This document shows positions 28,308 to 38,233 of a stretch of DNA of 64,000 nucleotides, one piece after another. Position numbers and translations under genes: made by a program. The DNA comes from Pontibacillus litoralis JSM 072002. GTDB taxonomy: Bacteria > Bacillota > Bacilli > Bacillales > BH030062. The stretch lies in contig NZ_AVPG01000017.1 of assembly GCF_000775615.1 (NCBI RefSeq), positions 1-64,000 of the forward strand. Direction: 5' to 3'. Within the stretch, counting starts at the first letter, position 1. Every line of letters starts with the position of its first letter. The notes beneath the pieces were generated by a model. It ran no database searches and was not told where the DNA came from. It was given only the letters and a program-made list of their open reading frames with translations.

Positions 28308-28763
28308 CTAAAGAAATGATTGGATCGTATAACGTATAAGGCCAACAACATAGGCAGAAACCACTCCGAAGACGATGACAGATCCAGCAAGTTTAAATAA
28401 ATTTGTCGCAACTCCTAACACTAAGCCTTCGCTTTTATGCTCCAACGCAGCGCTCGTAATGGAGTTGGCGAACCCTGTAATTGGCACGGCTGAACCTGCC
28501 CCTGCAAATTGACCAATTCGATCGTATACACCTATCCCCGTTAACAATGCAGACAAAAAAATCAGCGTTGTAATCGTCGGATTAGCAGCTTGGCTTTCTG
28601 TCATATCCAATACATTCATATAAAATTCCGTTAAAAACTGTCCGAGCAAACAAATACTTCCCCCAACGATAAATGCCTTTATACAATTCCAGAGCACATT
28701 TGGCTTTGGTTGATATTCTTTAACGGTTTGGTCATAGTTCTGTTGATTAAATTTATCCTTCAT
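28308..28763 (-). CDS. spoVAC: Stage V sporulation protein AC
   Basis: A 151-residue membrane protein with a 25-residue soluble start and four helices. SpoVAC of B. subtilis acts as a mechanosensitive channel, and the conserved FAGAGSAVPITGFANSITSA loop is the probable pore or ligand region. It is needed for dipicolinate uptake into the forespore. Third gene of the operon; GGAG-type ribosome site upstream. Confidence 0.96.
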   Translation of the reverse strand: MKDKFNQQNYDQTVKEYQPKPNVLWNCIKAFIVGGSICLLGQFLTEFYMNVLDMTESQAANPTITTLIFLSALLTGIGVYDRIGQFAGAGSAVPITGFANSITSAALEHKSEGLVLGVATNLFKLAGSVIVFGVVSAYVVGLIRYTIQSFL

Positions 28764-28776
28764 TTGGTCACCTCAT

Positions 28777-29193
28777 TTAACGCTCAAATAGTATCCATTG
28801 AAACAATGATCCTCCGATTTTTCCTAACACTATCGCCATAAAAAACCATATTAAATACTTTTCCATTCCAACTCTTCTCGTAAGGAGTGGGAATACATTG
28901 ATTACTTCCGTTAAGGCAGCGGCAAGCATACCAATAAATACACCATGAAAGCTTCCCCAAATAAGTGACATCATGTTTGGCATAGAAAAAACTTGATCCA
29001 TAAACGACAAACACGTCCCGATAATGACACCAATGACAACGCTCCATTCATAAGCCCTTACATACTTAACAGATTTACTTAGTTGCGTTAATCTCGGTAT
29101 GATTCCTAACACAGTTAGAAATGCTACAAATCCCGCACCAACAGCCAACCCAGAAGCCAATCCGATACACGCTTCAAGGAATAGAAGAATCAT
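28777..29193 (-). CDS. spoVAB: Stage V sporulation protein AB
   Basis: A 138-residue membrane protein with about four helices and a long hydrophobic N-terminus. The segment GLASGLAVGAGFVAFLTVLG and the TRRVGMEKYLIWFF turn are typical of SpoVAB. It is part of the dipicolinate transport complex. It overlaps the end of spoVAA by 20 bases, implying translational coupling. Confidence 0.94.
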   Translation of the reverse strand: MILLFLEACIGLASGLAVGAGFVAFLTVLGIIPRLTQLSKSVKYVRAYEWSVVIGVIIGTCLSFMDQVFSMPNMMSLIWGSFHGVFIGMLAAALTEVINVFPLLTRRVGMEKYLIWFFMAIVLGKIGGSLFQWILFER

Positions 29194-29806
29194 GATGCAT
29201 CGATTCCTTGCTTACTTCATTTTCGTGATACACAACGTATTCATCTAAATCTAGCTGGTACTTGTACATTTCAATTTCTAACGGGCTTGGCTCCTCATTA
29301 ATTCTCTTTTTAAAAAAATGATTAAAAAATAACATCATCCCAACACCTAAACCTAATGAATAGGGGATTTGAAACCATAAGGGGTGTTCTACTTTCTCCC
29401 CTGTCAATAAATAATGTACTCGTTGCTGCACTTCCTCCATACTGACGTCATAATGAAAATTCATAATGGCCATAGCGGCACCAATAAACAACAATATCCA
29501 TATCACGCCAACAGCAATATAGGAGGGGGATTGTTTCAAGTTAGGTATCGTAACAATTGTTTGCTCTGGGCCGAGTGGTTGTATTTCTAATTGTGCATAA
29601 TGCTGTCTCAACACATATATAACGCGAAAGATATCCACTATCACAATATTGCGATCTGATTCACGCACAGTGTATAAAGGGACTTGTTCTAGTTCCTGTT
29701 TGCATTCCTTAGGTGCCTCTATATAAGCGATATCACGCAGATAAATGGTTTGATTTCGCTGCGATTGTATCTTCTGTTTCAAACGGATATACACCATAAC
29801 ACTCAT
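29174..29806 (-). CDS. spoVAA: Stage V sporulation protein AA
   Basis: A 210-residue membrane protein, first gene of spoVA. A soluble N-terminal domain of about 90 residues (VYIRLKQKIQSQRNQTIYLR) is followed by two helices (about 96-116 and 147-165) and a cytoplasmic tail. AAAGGAGGAGG directly precedes the ATG, a very strong ribosome site. A sigma-G-type promoter lies about 40 bases upstream. It functions in dipicolinate movement with the other SpoVA proteins. Confidence 0.94.
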   Translation of the reverse strand: MSVMVYIRLKQKIQSQRNQTIYLRDIAYIEAPKECKQELEQVPLYTVRESDRNIVIVDIFRVIYVLRQHYAQLEIQPLGPEQTIVTIPNLKQSPSYIAVGVIWILLFIGAAMAIMNFHYDVSMEEVQQRVHYLLTGEKVEHPLWFQIPYSLGLGVGMMLFFNHFFKKRINEEPSPLEIEMYKYQLDLDEYVVYHENEVSKESMHHDSSIP

Positions 29807-29842
29807 TATCCTCCTCCTTTTCTATAGAAAGAAGTTTACGAT

Positions 29843-29872
29843 TAGTATGAGTTATGTAATGAAATATCATGC
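29843..29872 (-). promoter_or_regulatory. Sigma-G-type promoter of the spoVA operon
   Basis: On the minus strand GCATG (-35) and CATACTA (-10) are 18 bases apart, matching the forespore sigma-G/sigma-F consensus. The -10 element lies 36 bases upstream of the spoVAA start codon. Confidence 0.75.
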
Positions 29873-29896
29873 ACTCTATATCATTTGTAGGTGAAC

Positions 29897-29936
29897 AAAA
29901 AAAAAAGACTTTCCTACTAACTAGTAGAAAAGTCTT
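29897..29936 (-). terminator. Terminator of spoIIAA-spoIIAB-sigF
   Basis: A long stem (AAGACTTTTCTAC with its near-complement), short loop and T10 on the minus strand, right after sigF. It separates this operon from spoVA. Confidence 0.92.
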
Positions 29937-29945
29937 CCATGCAAA

Positions 29946-30701
29946 TTATTCAAGCATTTGTTCCTTCATATATTGTAATATTTTCTTTTCTAATCTCGAT
30001 ACTTGTACTTGTGAAATACCGAGTCGATCTGCTACTTCGGATTGCGTTTGGTCTTTGTAATAACGCATGTACACGATTAATCGCTCTCGTTCATCTAACG
30101 AGCGTACAATATCTTGCAGCGCCATTTTATCAAACCATCTCGTATCCGTATCTGCCATTTGGTCTAACAATGTAATGGGATCACCATCATTTTCATAGAC
30201 CGTCTCATGAATGGAATGTGGTGTCTTAGCAGCTTCTTGAGCGTGTACAACCTCTTCTGCACTTAGGTTTAAGTCTTGAGCAATTTCCTGCACGGTAGGA
30301 GATCGTCCTAGTTTCTTCGACAGCTCATCCTTCTTCTTACGAATCTTGTTACCTGCCTCTTTCAAACTACGACTTACTTTCACACTACCATCATCACGAA
30401 TAAATCGTTGAATTTCCCCAATAATCATTGGTACTGCATAGGTAGAAAACTTTACATCAAAAGAAAGATCAAACTTATCAACAGACTTTAACAGACCAAT
30501 GCATCCTATTTGAAAAAGATCATCTGGTTCATAACCACGGTTCAAAAAACGTTGAACAACAGACCATACAAGACGCATATTTCTTTCTACTAATAAATCT
30601 CGTGCTTCTTGGTCACCTTGCTGACTAAGGGCAATATATGCTTTGACCTCTTCATCTGATAATTGTACTTGCTTTGCAGTTTGTTTCAATTCAACATCCA
30701 T
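29946..30701 (-). CDS. sigF: Forespore sigma factor SigF
   Basis: A 251-residue sigma-70 family factor. Region 2 is GYEPDDLFQIGCIGLLKSVDKF and TYAVPMIIGEIQRFIRDDG; region 3 includes VSRSLKEAGNKIRKK; region 4 is the C-terminal helix-turn-helix TQSEVADRLGISQVQVSRLE. It directs early forespore transcription and is held inactive by SpoIIAB. Last gene of the spoIIA operon, closed by a strong terminator. Confidence 0.97.
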   Translation of the reverse strand: MDVELKQTAKQVQLSDEEVKAYIALSQQGDQEARDLLVERNMRLVWSVVQRFLNRGYEPDDLFQIGCIGLLKSVDKFDLSFDVKFSTYAVPMIIGEIQRFIRDDGSVKVSRSLKEAGNKIRKKKDELSKKLGRSPTVQEIAQDLNLSAEEVVHAQEAAKTPHSIHETVYENDGDPITLLDQMADTDTRWFDKMALQDIVRSLDERERLIVYMRYYKDQTQSEVADRLGISQVQVSRLEKKILQYMKEQMLE

Positions 30702-30714
30702 ATTCTACATCCCC

Positions 30715-31158
30715 TTAATTACATAAGGTTTTGCTTTTGGTTAAATGCTTTTTCACTTTCACAGTCGTCCCTTGCCCTGGAACAGACGTGATATCCACTT
30801 CATCCATGAAATTCTCCATTATAGTAAAGCCCATACCTGACCGTTCTAATTCAGGCTTCGATGTGTATAAAGGCTGTTTTGCCTCTTCAATATTATCTAT
30901 ACCAATGCCGTCATCCCAAATCAATAATTCAACCGTTCCATCACAAAGGACACATGTCATATGTATGAGCCCTTCATGACAACCTTCATACCCATGAATC
31001 ACCGCATTCGTAACCGCCTCAGAAACGACGGTTTTTATTTCAGTTAGTTCGTCCATTGTTGGATCTAATTGAGTAACGAAGGCGGCAACCGTTACTCGAG
31101 CAAACGATTCATTTTCACTCTTTGCCGAAAATTGTAAGTGCATCTCATTTTTAGACAT
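30715..31158 (-). CDS. spoIIAB: Anti-sigma-F factor and kinase SpoIIAB
   Basis: A 147-residue GHKL-family protein kinase. The N box is [13 protein letters not shown], the G1 box is IWDDGIGID and the G2 region is [13 protein letters not shown]. It binds SigF to inactivate it and phosphorylates SpoIIAA on Ser58 using ATP. Its ATG overlaps the spoIIAA stop by 1 base. Confidence 0.97.
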   Translation of the reverse strand: MSKNEMHLQFSAKSENESFARVTVAAFVTQLDPTMDELTEIKTVVSEAVTNAVIHGYEGCHEGLIHMTCVLCDGTVELLIWDDGIGIDNIEEAKQPLYTSKPELERSGMGFTIMENFMDEVDITSVPGQGTTVKVKKHLTKSKTLCN

Positions 31159-31511
31159 TAAGAGGCCACCCCCAGTGTTTCTAAAGCATAGGCTTCATTT
31201 TCTTCCAATCGTACGATTTTAAATAAACCTGACATCTCAAATAATCGCTTGACGGCAGGTGAAATGGAACATACAACCATTTCGCCACCACTTTGTTTTA
31301 CTTCCTTATATCTTCCTAAAATGACACCAAGGCCAGAGCTATCCATAAAACTTAAAGCTTCAAGATTTAAGATGACGTGCTGAACATTTTGTTTTATCAT
31401 GATGGATTGCCATTCATTTCGTAAATGTTCCGCTTCATGATGATCCAATTCACCAGCAAGTCGAACTAATAATACGTGTTGTTTTCTTTCAAATTGCACG
31501 GAAAGACTCAA
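31158..31511 (-). CDS. spoIIAA: Anti-anti-sigma factor SpoIIAA
   Basis: A 117-residue STAS-domain protein. Ser58 in [14 protein letters not shown] is the residue phosphorylated by SpoIIAB and dephosphorylated by SpoIIE. The unphosphorylated form frees SigF in the forespore. The start is TTG at 31511 with GAGGAGGGGG upstream. The 95-base gap before it should carry the sigma-H promoter, but I could not fix one with confidence. Confidence 0.96.
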   Translation of the reverse strand: MSLSVQFERKQHVLLVRLAGELDHHEAEHLRNEWQSIMIKQNVQHVILNLEALSFMDSSGLGVILGRYKEVKQSGGEMVVCSISPAVKRLFEMSGLFKIVRLEENEAYALETLGVAS

Positions 31512-31606
31512 TGTTTCCCCCTCCTCATAAATAGATTAAGGAGTGTTTCTCCCTTTGAAAGCGAATCTCCTGCCTCTTGACAAAACTAGTGTCGATTCGA
31601 TAAATG

Positions 31607-32776
31607 TTAAGAAGCACCTTTCACTAACTCTTTCATGGAACGTTTCCATAACGTCCATATTCCTGCTTCCTCGACATCTTTTTTTAACGTTAGCGTCGCT
31701 TCAGATAGTTCTTCCCCTTTACTTGTCACCTTTAAAACACCTATTTCTTGACCTTTCTTTAAAGGAAGCTTGACATTATCATTATACATGAGCTCCGATT
31801 GAACATCTTCTACTTGTTCGCCTTTTCTCTTCAATATAGAAACAGATTCATTCGTTACAACGTCCATATGTTGTTGTTTCGCTCGTATATTATGCCATTG
31901 ATCAACGACTTCATGGCGCTTATAAAGAGATTCTGTTTCATAGGTGTTATACGCATAATCTAACATGGCCATTATACTCTCATTTCGCTTCTTCGGTGAT
32001 TCTGCCCCCATTACGACAGCAATAACCCTCATATCATCTTTATTCGCTGTTGCCGTTAAACAATATTGAGCTTCTTTCGTATAGCCAGTCTTTAAGCCAT
32101 CTACACCAGGATAAAATTTCACTAACTTATTCGTATTTACTAACCAAAATTCATCTTCTGTTCCTTTTCTTAAATAATCTTCATAAATGCTCGTATAGTT
32201 CGTAACATGTTCATACTTTAACAGCTCTTTTGCCATAATTGCCATATCTTCTGCTGTACTATAATGATCTTCAGCTGGTAATCCTGTTGTGTTTTGGAAT
32301 TTTGTATTTGTTAACCCTAATTGTTCGCTCTTTTTATTCATTTCTTCCACGAACGCCTCTTCACTGCCAGCAATTCGCTCGGCTAATGCAACTGAAGCAT
32401 CGTTCCCCGAAGCAATGGCGACACCTTTAAGTAGTTCTTCCACAGTCATTTCTTCCCCTGCTTCGAGAAAAATTTGTGAACCTCCCATAGAAGCAGCATT
32501 TTCACTTGCGCGAACTTTCTCTTCTAACGTAAGCGTTCCTTTGTCTAACGCTTCCATAATAAGAATAAGCGTCATAATCTTCGTCATACTTGCTGGAGGC
32601 AGCTTTTCATCCGCGTTTTTTTCATACAATACAGAGCCTGTATCACGTTCAAGTAAAATGGCCGATTTCCCATTCTTTACTAATTCATTCTTTTTTTCCT
32701 CTGCTGCAAAAGTTGGTGATACTAACGATGTGAGCATGATGCATACTATTGTTACGAAGACACCAAACGTTTTCAT
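31607..32776 (-). CDS. dacF: D-alanyl-D-alanine carboxypeptidase DacF
   Basis: A 389-residue penicillin-binding protein, the same length as B. subtilis DacF. The start at 32776 (MKTFGVFVTI) follows GGAGGG; the upstream in-frame Met codons lack ribosome sites. Signal peptide 1-25, Ser63-Met-Thr-Lys66 box, SGN in AIASGNDAS and KTG in GLKTGYT. It trims pentapeptide cross-links in spore cortex. It precedes spoIIAA, and in B. subtilis dacF transcripts from the forespore run into spoIIA. It is a paralogue of DacB at 17095-18207. Confidence 0.95.
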   Translation of the reverse strand: MKTFGVFVTIVCIMLTSLVSPTFAAEEKKNELVKNGKSAILLERDTGSVLYEKNADEKLPPASMTKIMTLILIMEALDKGTLTLEEKVRASENAASMGGSQIFLEAGEEMTVEELLKGVAIASGNDASVALAERIAGSEEAFVEEMNKKSEQLGLTNTKFQNTTGLPAEDHYSTAEDMAIMAKELLKYEHVTNYTSIYEDYLRKGTEDEFWLVNTNKLVKFYPGVDGLKTGYTKEAQYCLTATANKDDMRVIAVVMGAESPKKRNESIMAMLDYAYNTYETESLYKRHEVVDQWHNIRAKQQHMDVVTNESVSILKRKGEQVEDVQSELMYNDNVKLPLKKGQEIGVLKVTSKGEELSEATLTLKKDVEEAGIWTLWKRSMKELVKGAS

Positions 32777-32852
32777 TGTTGTCCCTCCATTCTTTATGAT
32801 AGTTATTTTTTCCATAATGGTTTTTTTTATAACTAAAGTAGTAAAATTGTTC

Positions 32853-32881
32853 ATAAAAAAAAGACGCCCTTTAGGCGCCTT
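32853..32881 (-). terminator. Terminator of drm-pupG-pdp
   Basis: A 7-bp stem AGGCGCC with its complement (one G-T pair), loop TAAA and T8 on the minus strand, 15 bases after pdp. Confidence 0.85.
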
Positions 32882-32896
32882 TCTTCATTATGATTT

Positions 32897-34204
32897 TTAC
32901 TTGTCTGTTACCATATCATGAATCAATGTAGGTGCATCTACTTTGTGATTTGATATCGTTATATTTCTGTATAATTTTTCTTTTACTGCTTCCACATCTT
33001 CTTGATTAGCATAAATCGTAAGTAGAGATTCCCCCGCTTCTACATAATCGCCGATTTTCTTATTCAAGTACAGTCCTACCGCTAAATCAATTTCGGACTC
33101 TTTCGTTGCTCGACCTGCTCCTAATAACATGGCTGCTGTACCTATTTCATCGGCTACTATACCGCTAACATAACCAGATGTTTTGGCAGGTAGGTCGATT
33201 TTGTAAGCTGCTTGAGGCATAATCGTTACATCTTCTACTACACGCGCATCGCCCCCTTGAGACTGAAGGAAGGCTGCAAAATTCTCCAACGCTTTGCCAT
33301 TTTTCATATTCGCTTCTAACTGCTGGCGCGCTTCATCTAACGTTGCCGCTTTACTAGCTAATACAACCATTTGACTGCCCAGCGTTAAACATAGCTCCGT
33401 TAAATCCTCAGGACCGTTCCCTTTTAACGTTTCAATGGCTTCTTCTACTTCAAGAGCGTTACCTATTGCACGTCCGAGCGGCTGGCTCATATCAGAAATA
33501 ACAGCCATCGTGTTTCTTCCAACATGATTCCCGATTCGAACCATCGCTTCTGCTAATGCTTTGGAATCTTCTAGGCTCTTCATAAAAGCACCCGCACCTG
33601 TTTTTACATCAAGTACAATTGCATCTGCTCCTGCAGCAATTTTCTTGCTCATAATAGAGCTCGCAATAAGCGGGATAGAGTTGACAGTTGCTGTAACATC
33701 TCGCAAGCCATATAATTTCTTATCAGCTGGTGTTAAGTTGCCTGTTTGACCGATTACAGATAACTTATTCGTATTTACAAGCTTAATAAATTGGTCTTTA
33801 TCGATTTCAACATGGAAACCAGGAACTGCTTCTAGCTTATCAATCGTTCCACCTGTATGTCCTAAACCACGACCACTCATTTTAGCAACTGGCACACCGA
33901 GAGAAGCGACTAGAGAGCCTAAGATTAACGTAGTCGTATCTCCAACTCCTCCTGTTGAATGTTTGTCTACTTTTACACCTTCAATTGGAGACAAGTCAAT
34001 TGTATCTCCACTATTTACCATAGCCATTGTCATGTTGGCACGTTCTTCATCATTCATATCTTGGAAGAAAATCGCCATTGCAAGTGCGCTTGCTTGATAA
34101 TCAGGAATATCTCCGTTTGTATAGCCTTCAATAAAGAAATCAATCTCCGCTTTGGTCAACACTTCTCCATCACGTTTTTTTTCGATAATATCATACATTC
34201 TCAT
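32897..34204 (-). CDS. pdp: Pyrimidine-nucleoside phosphorylase
   Basis: A 435-residue enzyme that splits uridine, thymidine or deoxyuridine with phosphate into base and (deoxy)ribose 1-phosphate. The signature [18 protein letters not shown] binds phosphate, and [17 protein letters not shown] is the second family block. The start at 34204 ([10 protein letters not shown]) has AGAGGGGG upstream. In B. subtilis pdp belongs to dra-nupC-pdp; here it follows drm and pupG, joining pentose-phosphate salvage and purine/pyrimidine phosphorolysis in one operon. Confidence 0.96.
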   Translation of the reverse strand: MRMYDIIEKKRDGEVLTKAEIDFFIEGYTNGDIPDYQASALAMAIFFQDMNDEERANMTMAMVNSGDTIDLSPIEGVKVDKHSTGGVGDTTTLILGSLVASLGVPVAKMSGRGLGHTGGTIDKLEAVPGFHVEIDKDQFIKLVNTNKLSVIGQTGNLTPADKKLYGLRDVTATVNSIPLIASSIMSKKIAAGADAIVLDVKTGAGAFMKSLEDSKALAEAMVRIGNHVGRNTMAVISDMSQPLGRAIGNALEVEEAIETLKGNGPEDLTELCLTLGSQMVVLASKAATLDEARQQLEANMKNGKALENFAAFLQSQGGDARVVEDVTIMPQAAYKIDLPAKTSGYVSGIVADEIGTAAMLLGAGRATKESEIDLAVGLYLNKKIGDYVEAGESLLTIYANQEDVEAVKEKLYRNITISNHKVDAPTLIHDMVTDK

Positions 34205-34231
34205 GTTCTTTCCCCCTCTATTCAATCGTTA

Positions 34232-35047
34232 TTATAATGTATGCAGTGTTTCTTTTACGAACTTGAGAAAATCTTGTTTCACTTGCTGCGTTGTTTCCAT
34301 TACTTCATCGTGAGTTAACGGCTGATCTAGCATACCTGCTGCCATGTTTGATATGCAAGAAATGCCTAGCACTTTCATACCTGCATGATTTGCAACAATT
34401 ACTTCAGGAACAGTGGACATACCAACCGCATCCCCTCCTAAAGTGCGCAACATACGAACTTCTGCAGGCGTTTCATATGAAGGGCCTGTATTTCCTACAT
34501 AAATCCCTTGTTGTACATTTATGCCTAAACGAGCTGCACATTGTTTCGCATGTTCGATTAATGTAGGATGATAAGGTTTCGACATATCCGGAAAGCGCGG
34601 TCCTAATTCTTCATCATTCGCTCCAATTAAAGGATTGTCTCCCATGTTGTTAATGTGATCCGTAATAATCATTAAATCTCCCGCTTGAAAAGATTCATTA
34701 ATGCCACCTGCCGCATTGGTTACGAAAAGTGTATCTACTCCTAATTGCTTCATTACGCGTACAGGAAACGTAACGTGAGTCATCGCATATCCTTCATAAT
34801 AATGAAAACGGCCTTGCATTGCGATTACTTGCTTTCCTTCTAACGTCCCAACAACGAGTTGTCCTTTATGACCCGCTACCGTTGATTGTGGAAAATATGG
34901 TATTTCCCCATACGGAATCGTGACTGCGTCTTTAATTTCATCAGCCAATACCCCGAGGCCTGACCCAAGTATCATACCAGTTTCTGGATTTTTATTAATT
35001 TTACTTTGAATAAATTGTGCTGCTTCTTTGATTTGCGCTAAGTTCAT
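34232..35047 (-). CDS. pupG: Purine nucleoside phosphorylase PupG (trimeric)
   Basis: A 271-residue trimeric-class phosphorylase acting on guanosine and inosine nucleosides. Conserved pieces are ILGSGLGVLADEI, MQGRFHYYEGY (phosphate site), LFVTNAAGGINESF and the substrate-specificity segment GGDAVGMSTVPEVIVANHAG. Releases ribose 1-phosphate, which the neighbouring phosphopentomutase converts to ribose 5-phosphate. AAGGAGAGG ribosome site upstream. Middle gene of drm-pupG-pdp. Confidence 0.96.
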   Translation of the reverse strand: MNLAQIKEAAQFIQSKINKNPETGMILGSGLGVLADEIKDAVTIPYGEIPYFPQSTVAGHKGQLVVGTLEGKQVIAMQGRFHYYEGYAMTHVTFPVRVMKQLGVDTLFVTNAAGGINESFQAGDLMIITDHINNMGDNPLIGANDEELGPRFPDMSKPYHPTLIEHAKQCAARLGINVQQGIYVGNTGPSYETPAEVRMLRTLGGDAVGMSTVPEVIVANHAGMKVLGISCISNMAAGMLDQPLTHDEVMETTQQVKQDFLKFVKETLHTL

Positions 35048-35063
35048 ACCGTTTTCCCTCTCC

Positions 35064-36242
35064 TTATTGAATATCTTTTAAGAAACTAGTTCCGTATTGT
35101 GGCATTGTCGTATTGAAATTCTCTGCAACAGTAGCACCAATATCAGCAAACGTTTCACGAACCGATAGTGCTTTACCTTCTGTCACGTGCTTATGATGCA
35201 CAATTAGTGGCACATATTCACGTGTATGATCTGTCCCATGATGCACTGGATCATTACCGTGATCTGCTGTAATGATTAGTAAATCATCGTCTTGCAATTT
35301 ATTTAACACTTCTGGTAAACGTTGATCAAATGCTTCTAACGCTTCTCCATATCCTTGAGGATTACGTCGATGTCCATATTTCGCATCAAAATCAACTAAA
35401 TTCAAGAAGTTAAGCCCTGTAAACTCTTTATCCATCGATGCGACCAGTTGATCCATACCATCCATGTTGCTCTTCGTACGTATCGCTTCTGTTACCCCTT
35501 CGCCATCGTAAATGTCTGAAATTTTCCCTAGAGCAATAACATCGTAGTTATCATCTTGCAAATGATTCATTACGGTACGTCCAAAAGGTTTTAACGCATA
35601 ATCATGACGATTTGCGGTACGTTCGAAGTTGCCAGGCTCTCCAATAAACGGTCGAGCAATAACGCGTCCAATCATATATTTTTCATCTTTCGTTAATTCA
35701 CGAGCCATCTCACATATTTCATACAGCTCATCTAAGGGCACAACGTCTTCGTGTGCCGCAATCTGCAATACAGAATCAGCAGATGTATAGACAATTAAAT
35801 GACCTGTCTCCATATGTTCTGGACCTAATTCATCAAGAATGGCTGTACCTGACGCCGGCTTATTCCCGATAACCTTTCTTCCGGATCTTCGCTCGATTTC
35901 AGCAATTAACTCTTTTGGAAACTCAGCAAATGTACGGAAAGGTGTTTCAATGTAAAGTCCCATAATTTCCCAATGACCAGTCATCGTGTCTTTTCCATTC
36001 GACATTTCCTGCATCTTCGTATAGTGCGCTTTAGGTGTTGCAGCTTTGGTAATTCCTTTAATCTCACGAATATTACTCAGACCTAAAGCAGCCATATTCG
36101 GCATCTTTAATCCATCCATATGCTCAGCAATATGACCAAGCGTATCTGCTCCCTTGTCATTAAACTGCTCAGCATCTGGCGCTTCACCTATACCTACTGA
36201 ATCTAATACAATTAAAAATACTCGTTTAAATGGTTGTTCCAT
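35064..36242 (-). CDS. drm: Phosphopentomutase (DeoB)
   Basis: A 392-residue alkaline phosphatase-superfamily enzyme that interconverts (deoxy)ribose 1- and 5-phosphate. Metal ligands in [15 protein letters not shown] and [19 protein letters not shown] surround Thr86 in [10 protein letters not shown], the phosphorylated residue. First gene of drm-pupG-pdp. A ribosome site TAGGAGGG is 6 bases upstream. The 98 bases before it hold the operon promoter, which I could not assign clearly. Confidence 0.96.
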   Translation of the reverse strand: MEQPFKRVFLIVLDSVGIGEAPDAEQFNDKGADTLGHIAEHMDGLKMPNMAALGLSNIREIKGITKAATPKAHYTKMQEMSNGKDTMTGHWEIMGLYIETPFRTFAEFPKELIAEIERRSGRKVIGNKPASGTAILDELGPEHMETGHLIVYTSADSVLQIAAHEDVVPLDELYEICEMARELTKDEKYMIGRVIARPFIGEPGNFERTANRHDYALKPFGRTVMNHLQDDNYDVIALGKISDIYDGEGVTEAIRTKSNMDGMDQLVASMDKEFTGLNFLNLVDFDAKYGHRRNPQGYGEALEAFDQRLPEVLNKLQDDDLLIITADHGNDPVHHGTDHTREYVPLIVHHKHVTEGKALSVRETFADIGATVAENFNTTMPQYGTSFLKDIQ

Positions 36243-36340
36243 TTGCAGTCCCTCCTATATTTGTTACATTCCCTGATTCATTTGCCTTTATGCAACATTT
36301 AACGAAAAGTCGTATGATGTCAGACCTCTATAAGCAAAAA

Positions 36341-37228
36341 TTAAGCTCGAGGATGATATGAGCTATATATATCTTTTAATCTAGCTTTGGAAACATGTGT
36401 ATAGATTTGTGTCGTAGATATGTCTGCATGACCTAACATTTCTTGAACGGCTCGTAAATCCGCACCATTTTCTAACAAATGAGTAGCAAACGAATGTCGA
36501 AGCGTGTGTGGCGTTATTTCTTTTTGAATTCCCACCTCTGTCGCAACCGCTTTCAGAATCTTCCAAAAACCTTGACGCGACAACGGGTTTCCATGATGAT
36601 TCACAAACAGATTTTCCGTTTTCTTCTGTTTCACTAAAGCTGGGCGAGCAGAAGTTAAATAGTTTTCCACTGACTGCTGAGCCATTTTCCCAAGTGGTAC
36701 AATGCGTTCTTTTGACCCTTTTCCAAGACAACGCACAAAGCCCATTGTCAAATGCAAGTCACTTACTTTCAGCGTCATCAATTCCGTCACACGTAATCCT
36801 GTTGCATATAACATTTCTAGCATCGCTTTATTTCGTGTAGATAACGCATCCTTCGCTGGAATCGTCAGTAACGTATCTACTTCTTGTAAAGACAATACTT
36901 TAGGTAGTTTTCGTTCTTTTTTCGGCGTTTCAATATGTAAAGAAGCATCGTGCTCTGTTAACCGTTCACGCACTAAAAACTGATGAAAGGAGCGAATAGA
37001 TGATAATGTTCTAGCAACCGTTGCAGAAGAACGATCTAAATCATTTAGATGGTGCAAATATTGCATGATGTGCATCCGGGCAATTTCTTTCACTTCTTGA
37101 AGCTGACTAGCTTCTTGTAAAAAGTGCACGTACTTCTTCAAATCTCTTTCATAAGAGGAAAGGGTGTTCTTAGATACTCCTCTTTCGACTCGTAAATAAT
37201 GCAAGAAATCATTTAGTTCATGTTGCAT
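36341..37228 (-). CDS. xerD: Site-specific tyrosine recombinase XerD
   Basis: A 295-residue tyrosine recombinase, B. subtilis length 296 (called RipX there). The catalytic set is complete: Arg146, Lys170, His241, Arg244, His267 and nucleophile Tyr276 ([25 protein letters not shown]). N-terminal SAM-like domain at 1-90. With XerC/CodV it resolves chromosome dimers at dif. It lies between yqzK and drm as in B. subtilis. Confidence 0.96.
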   Translation of the reverse strand: MQHELNDFLHYLRVERGVSKNTLSSYERDLKKYVHFLQEASQLQEVKEIARMHIMQYLHHLNDLDRSSATVARTLSSIRSFHQFLVRERLTEHDASLHIETPKKERKLPKVLSLQEVDTLLTIPAKDALSTRNKAMLEMLYATGLRVTELMTLKVSDLHLTMGFVRCLGKGSKERIVPLGKMAQQSVENYLTSARPALVKQKKTENLFVNHHGNPLSRQGFWKILKAVATEVGIQKEITPHTLRHSFATHLLENGADLRAVQEMLGHADISTTQIYTHVSKARLKDIYSSYHPRA

Positions 37229-37234
37229 GAGCAG

Positions 37235-37459
37235 TTACTCCCCTAACCGAAAAAAAATTGATAGACGATCAATGAACCGCTCGTCCTCTACCTGAAACAC
37301 TTTCACCGCATCTCCTTGTGGTTCATCATATCGGTGCATCTCATTATATTCTTCATTCATCATACGTAAACCGAAGTAGAATAGTAATGTACAACCGACA
37401 AAAATAATGAATACCTTTACGATATCTTTTAATACATAAGCAAGGCGATTCATCAGCAT
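37235..37459 (-). CDS. yqzK: YqzK-family small membrane protein
   Basis: A 74-residue protein with one membrane helix (about 14-30, IVKVFIIFVGCTLLFYFGL) and a charged tail containing VFQVEDERFIDRLSIFFRLGE. It is coded between fur and xerD, as yqzK is in B. subtilis, and starts after an AAAGGAGAT ribosome site. Its role is unknown. It probably forms an operon with xerD, 6 bases away. Confidence 0.85.
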   Translation of the reverse strand: MLMNRLAYVLKDIVKVFIIFVGCTLLFYFGLRMMNEEYNEMHRYDEPQGDAVKVFQVEDERFIDRLSIFFRLGE

Positions 37460-37663
37460 ATCTCCTTTATGTTACAACGTACAAATGCTTGTTAGTACAA
37501 GATATGCCAACTTTCCATTGAATTATACGTAAAGGAGAGAAGTTTCTATATTAATTATTATTAAGCCAAAGTGTTTCACAACAATAACGTAACCGATTTC
37601 TACCTTTTTGTAAATAGCTGTAGCATTATTTGCGTTATGATATACAACAAATTCATTCAATAC

Positions 37664-37700
37664 AAAAAAACCTTTCCCCACACAATTAGGAAAAAGGCTT
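37664..37700 (-). terminator. Terminator of fur
   Basis: An imperfect stem of AAGCC/GGTTT type with T7 at its minus-strand end, 10 bases after the fur stop codon. The remaining 200 bases to yqzK show no gene. Confidence 0.75.
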
Positions 37701-37710
37701 TCTCTTCATG

Positions 37711-38172
37711 CTATGCTTTCGTGTTTGGCACGGTTTCTACTTGACACTTTCTACACACACCATGAAACGTCAGTCGGTGATCTTTCACTTGGAATCCCCA
37801 TTCTGACTCCACTCTACTTTCTACTTCCGTTAATAAATCTTCTTCAATTTCTTCAACTGACCCACATTCAACACACACTAAATGGTGATGAAAATGCTCT
37901 GCCCCTTCTTTTCGAAGGTCGTAACGAGATACTCCGTCACCAAAGTTGATTTTATCCACTACTTTTAATTCTGATAATAATTCCAATGTACGATAAACAG
38001 TTGCTAGACCAATCTCCGGAGCTTTTTCTTTTACGAGGAGGTAAACGTCTTCTGCACTTAGATGGTCCTCTTCATTTTCAAGTAACACACGTAACGTCGC
38101 TTCACGCTGCGGTGTTAACTTATAGCTCTGGGAATGGAGCTGTTTCTTTATCTTCTCTATCCGTTGTTCCAT
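37711..38172 (-). CDS. fur: Ferric uptake regulator Fur
   Basis: A 153-residue Fur-family repressor. The N-terminal winged helix includes LTPQREATLRVLLENEEDHLSAEDVYL, the His-rich sensing region is AEHFHHHLVCVECG, and two CXXC pairs (CVEC and CRKC) form the structural zinc site. The start at 38172 (MEQRIEKIKK) follows GAGGGAGGG. Position between spoIIM and yqzK identifies it as Fur rather than PerR or Zur. It should repress iron-uptake genes with Fe2+. Two Per-like boxes stand upstream of its promoter. Confidence 0.94.
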   Translation of the reverse strand: MEQRIEKIKKQLHSQSYKLTPQREATLRVLLENEEDHLSAEDVYLLVKEKAPEIGLATVYRTLELLSELKVVDKINFGDGVSRYDLRKEGAEHFHHHLVCVECGSVEEIEEDLLTEVESRVESEWGFQVKDHRLTFHGVCRKCQVETVPNTKA

Positions 38173-38203
38173 ATATGGTCCCTCCCTCGTATATCCACTC
38201 TTT

Positions 38204-38232
38204 ATTATAAGCAGAGCCGGAACCAGTGTCAA
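38204..38232 (-). promoter_or_regulatory. Sigma-A promoter of fur
   Basis: TTGACA (38227-38232) and TATAAT (38204-38209) are perfect consensus hexamers 17 bases apart on the minus strand, 32 bases upstream of the fur start. Confidence 0.9.
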
Positions 38233-38233
38233 A

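Noticed and set aside
31512-31606. Sigma-H promoter before spoIIAA
   Set aside because: An AGGAGAT element is present but no matching GAAT at the right distance, so I do not annotate it.
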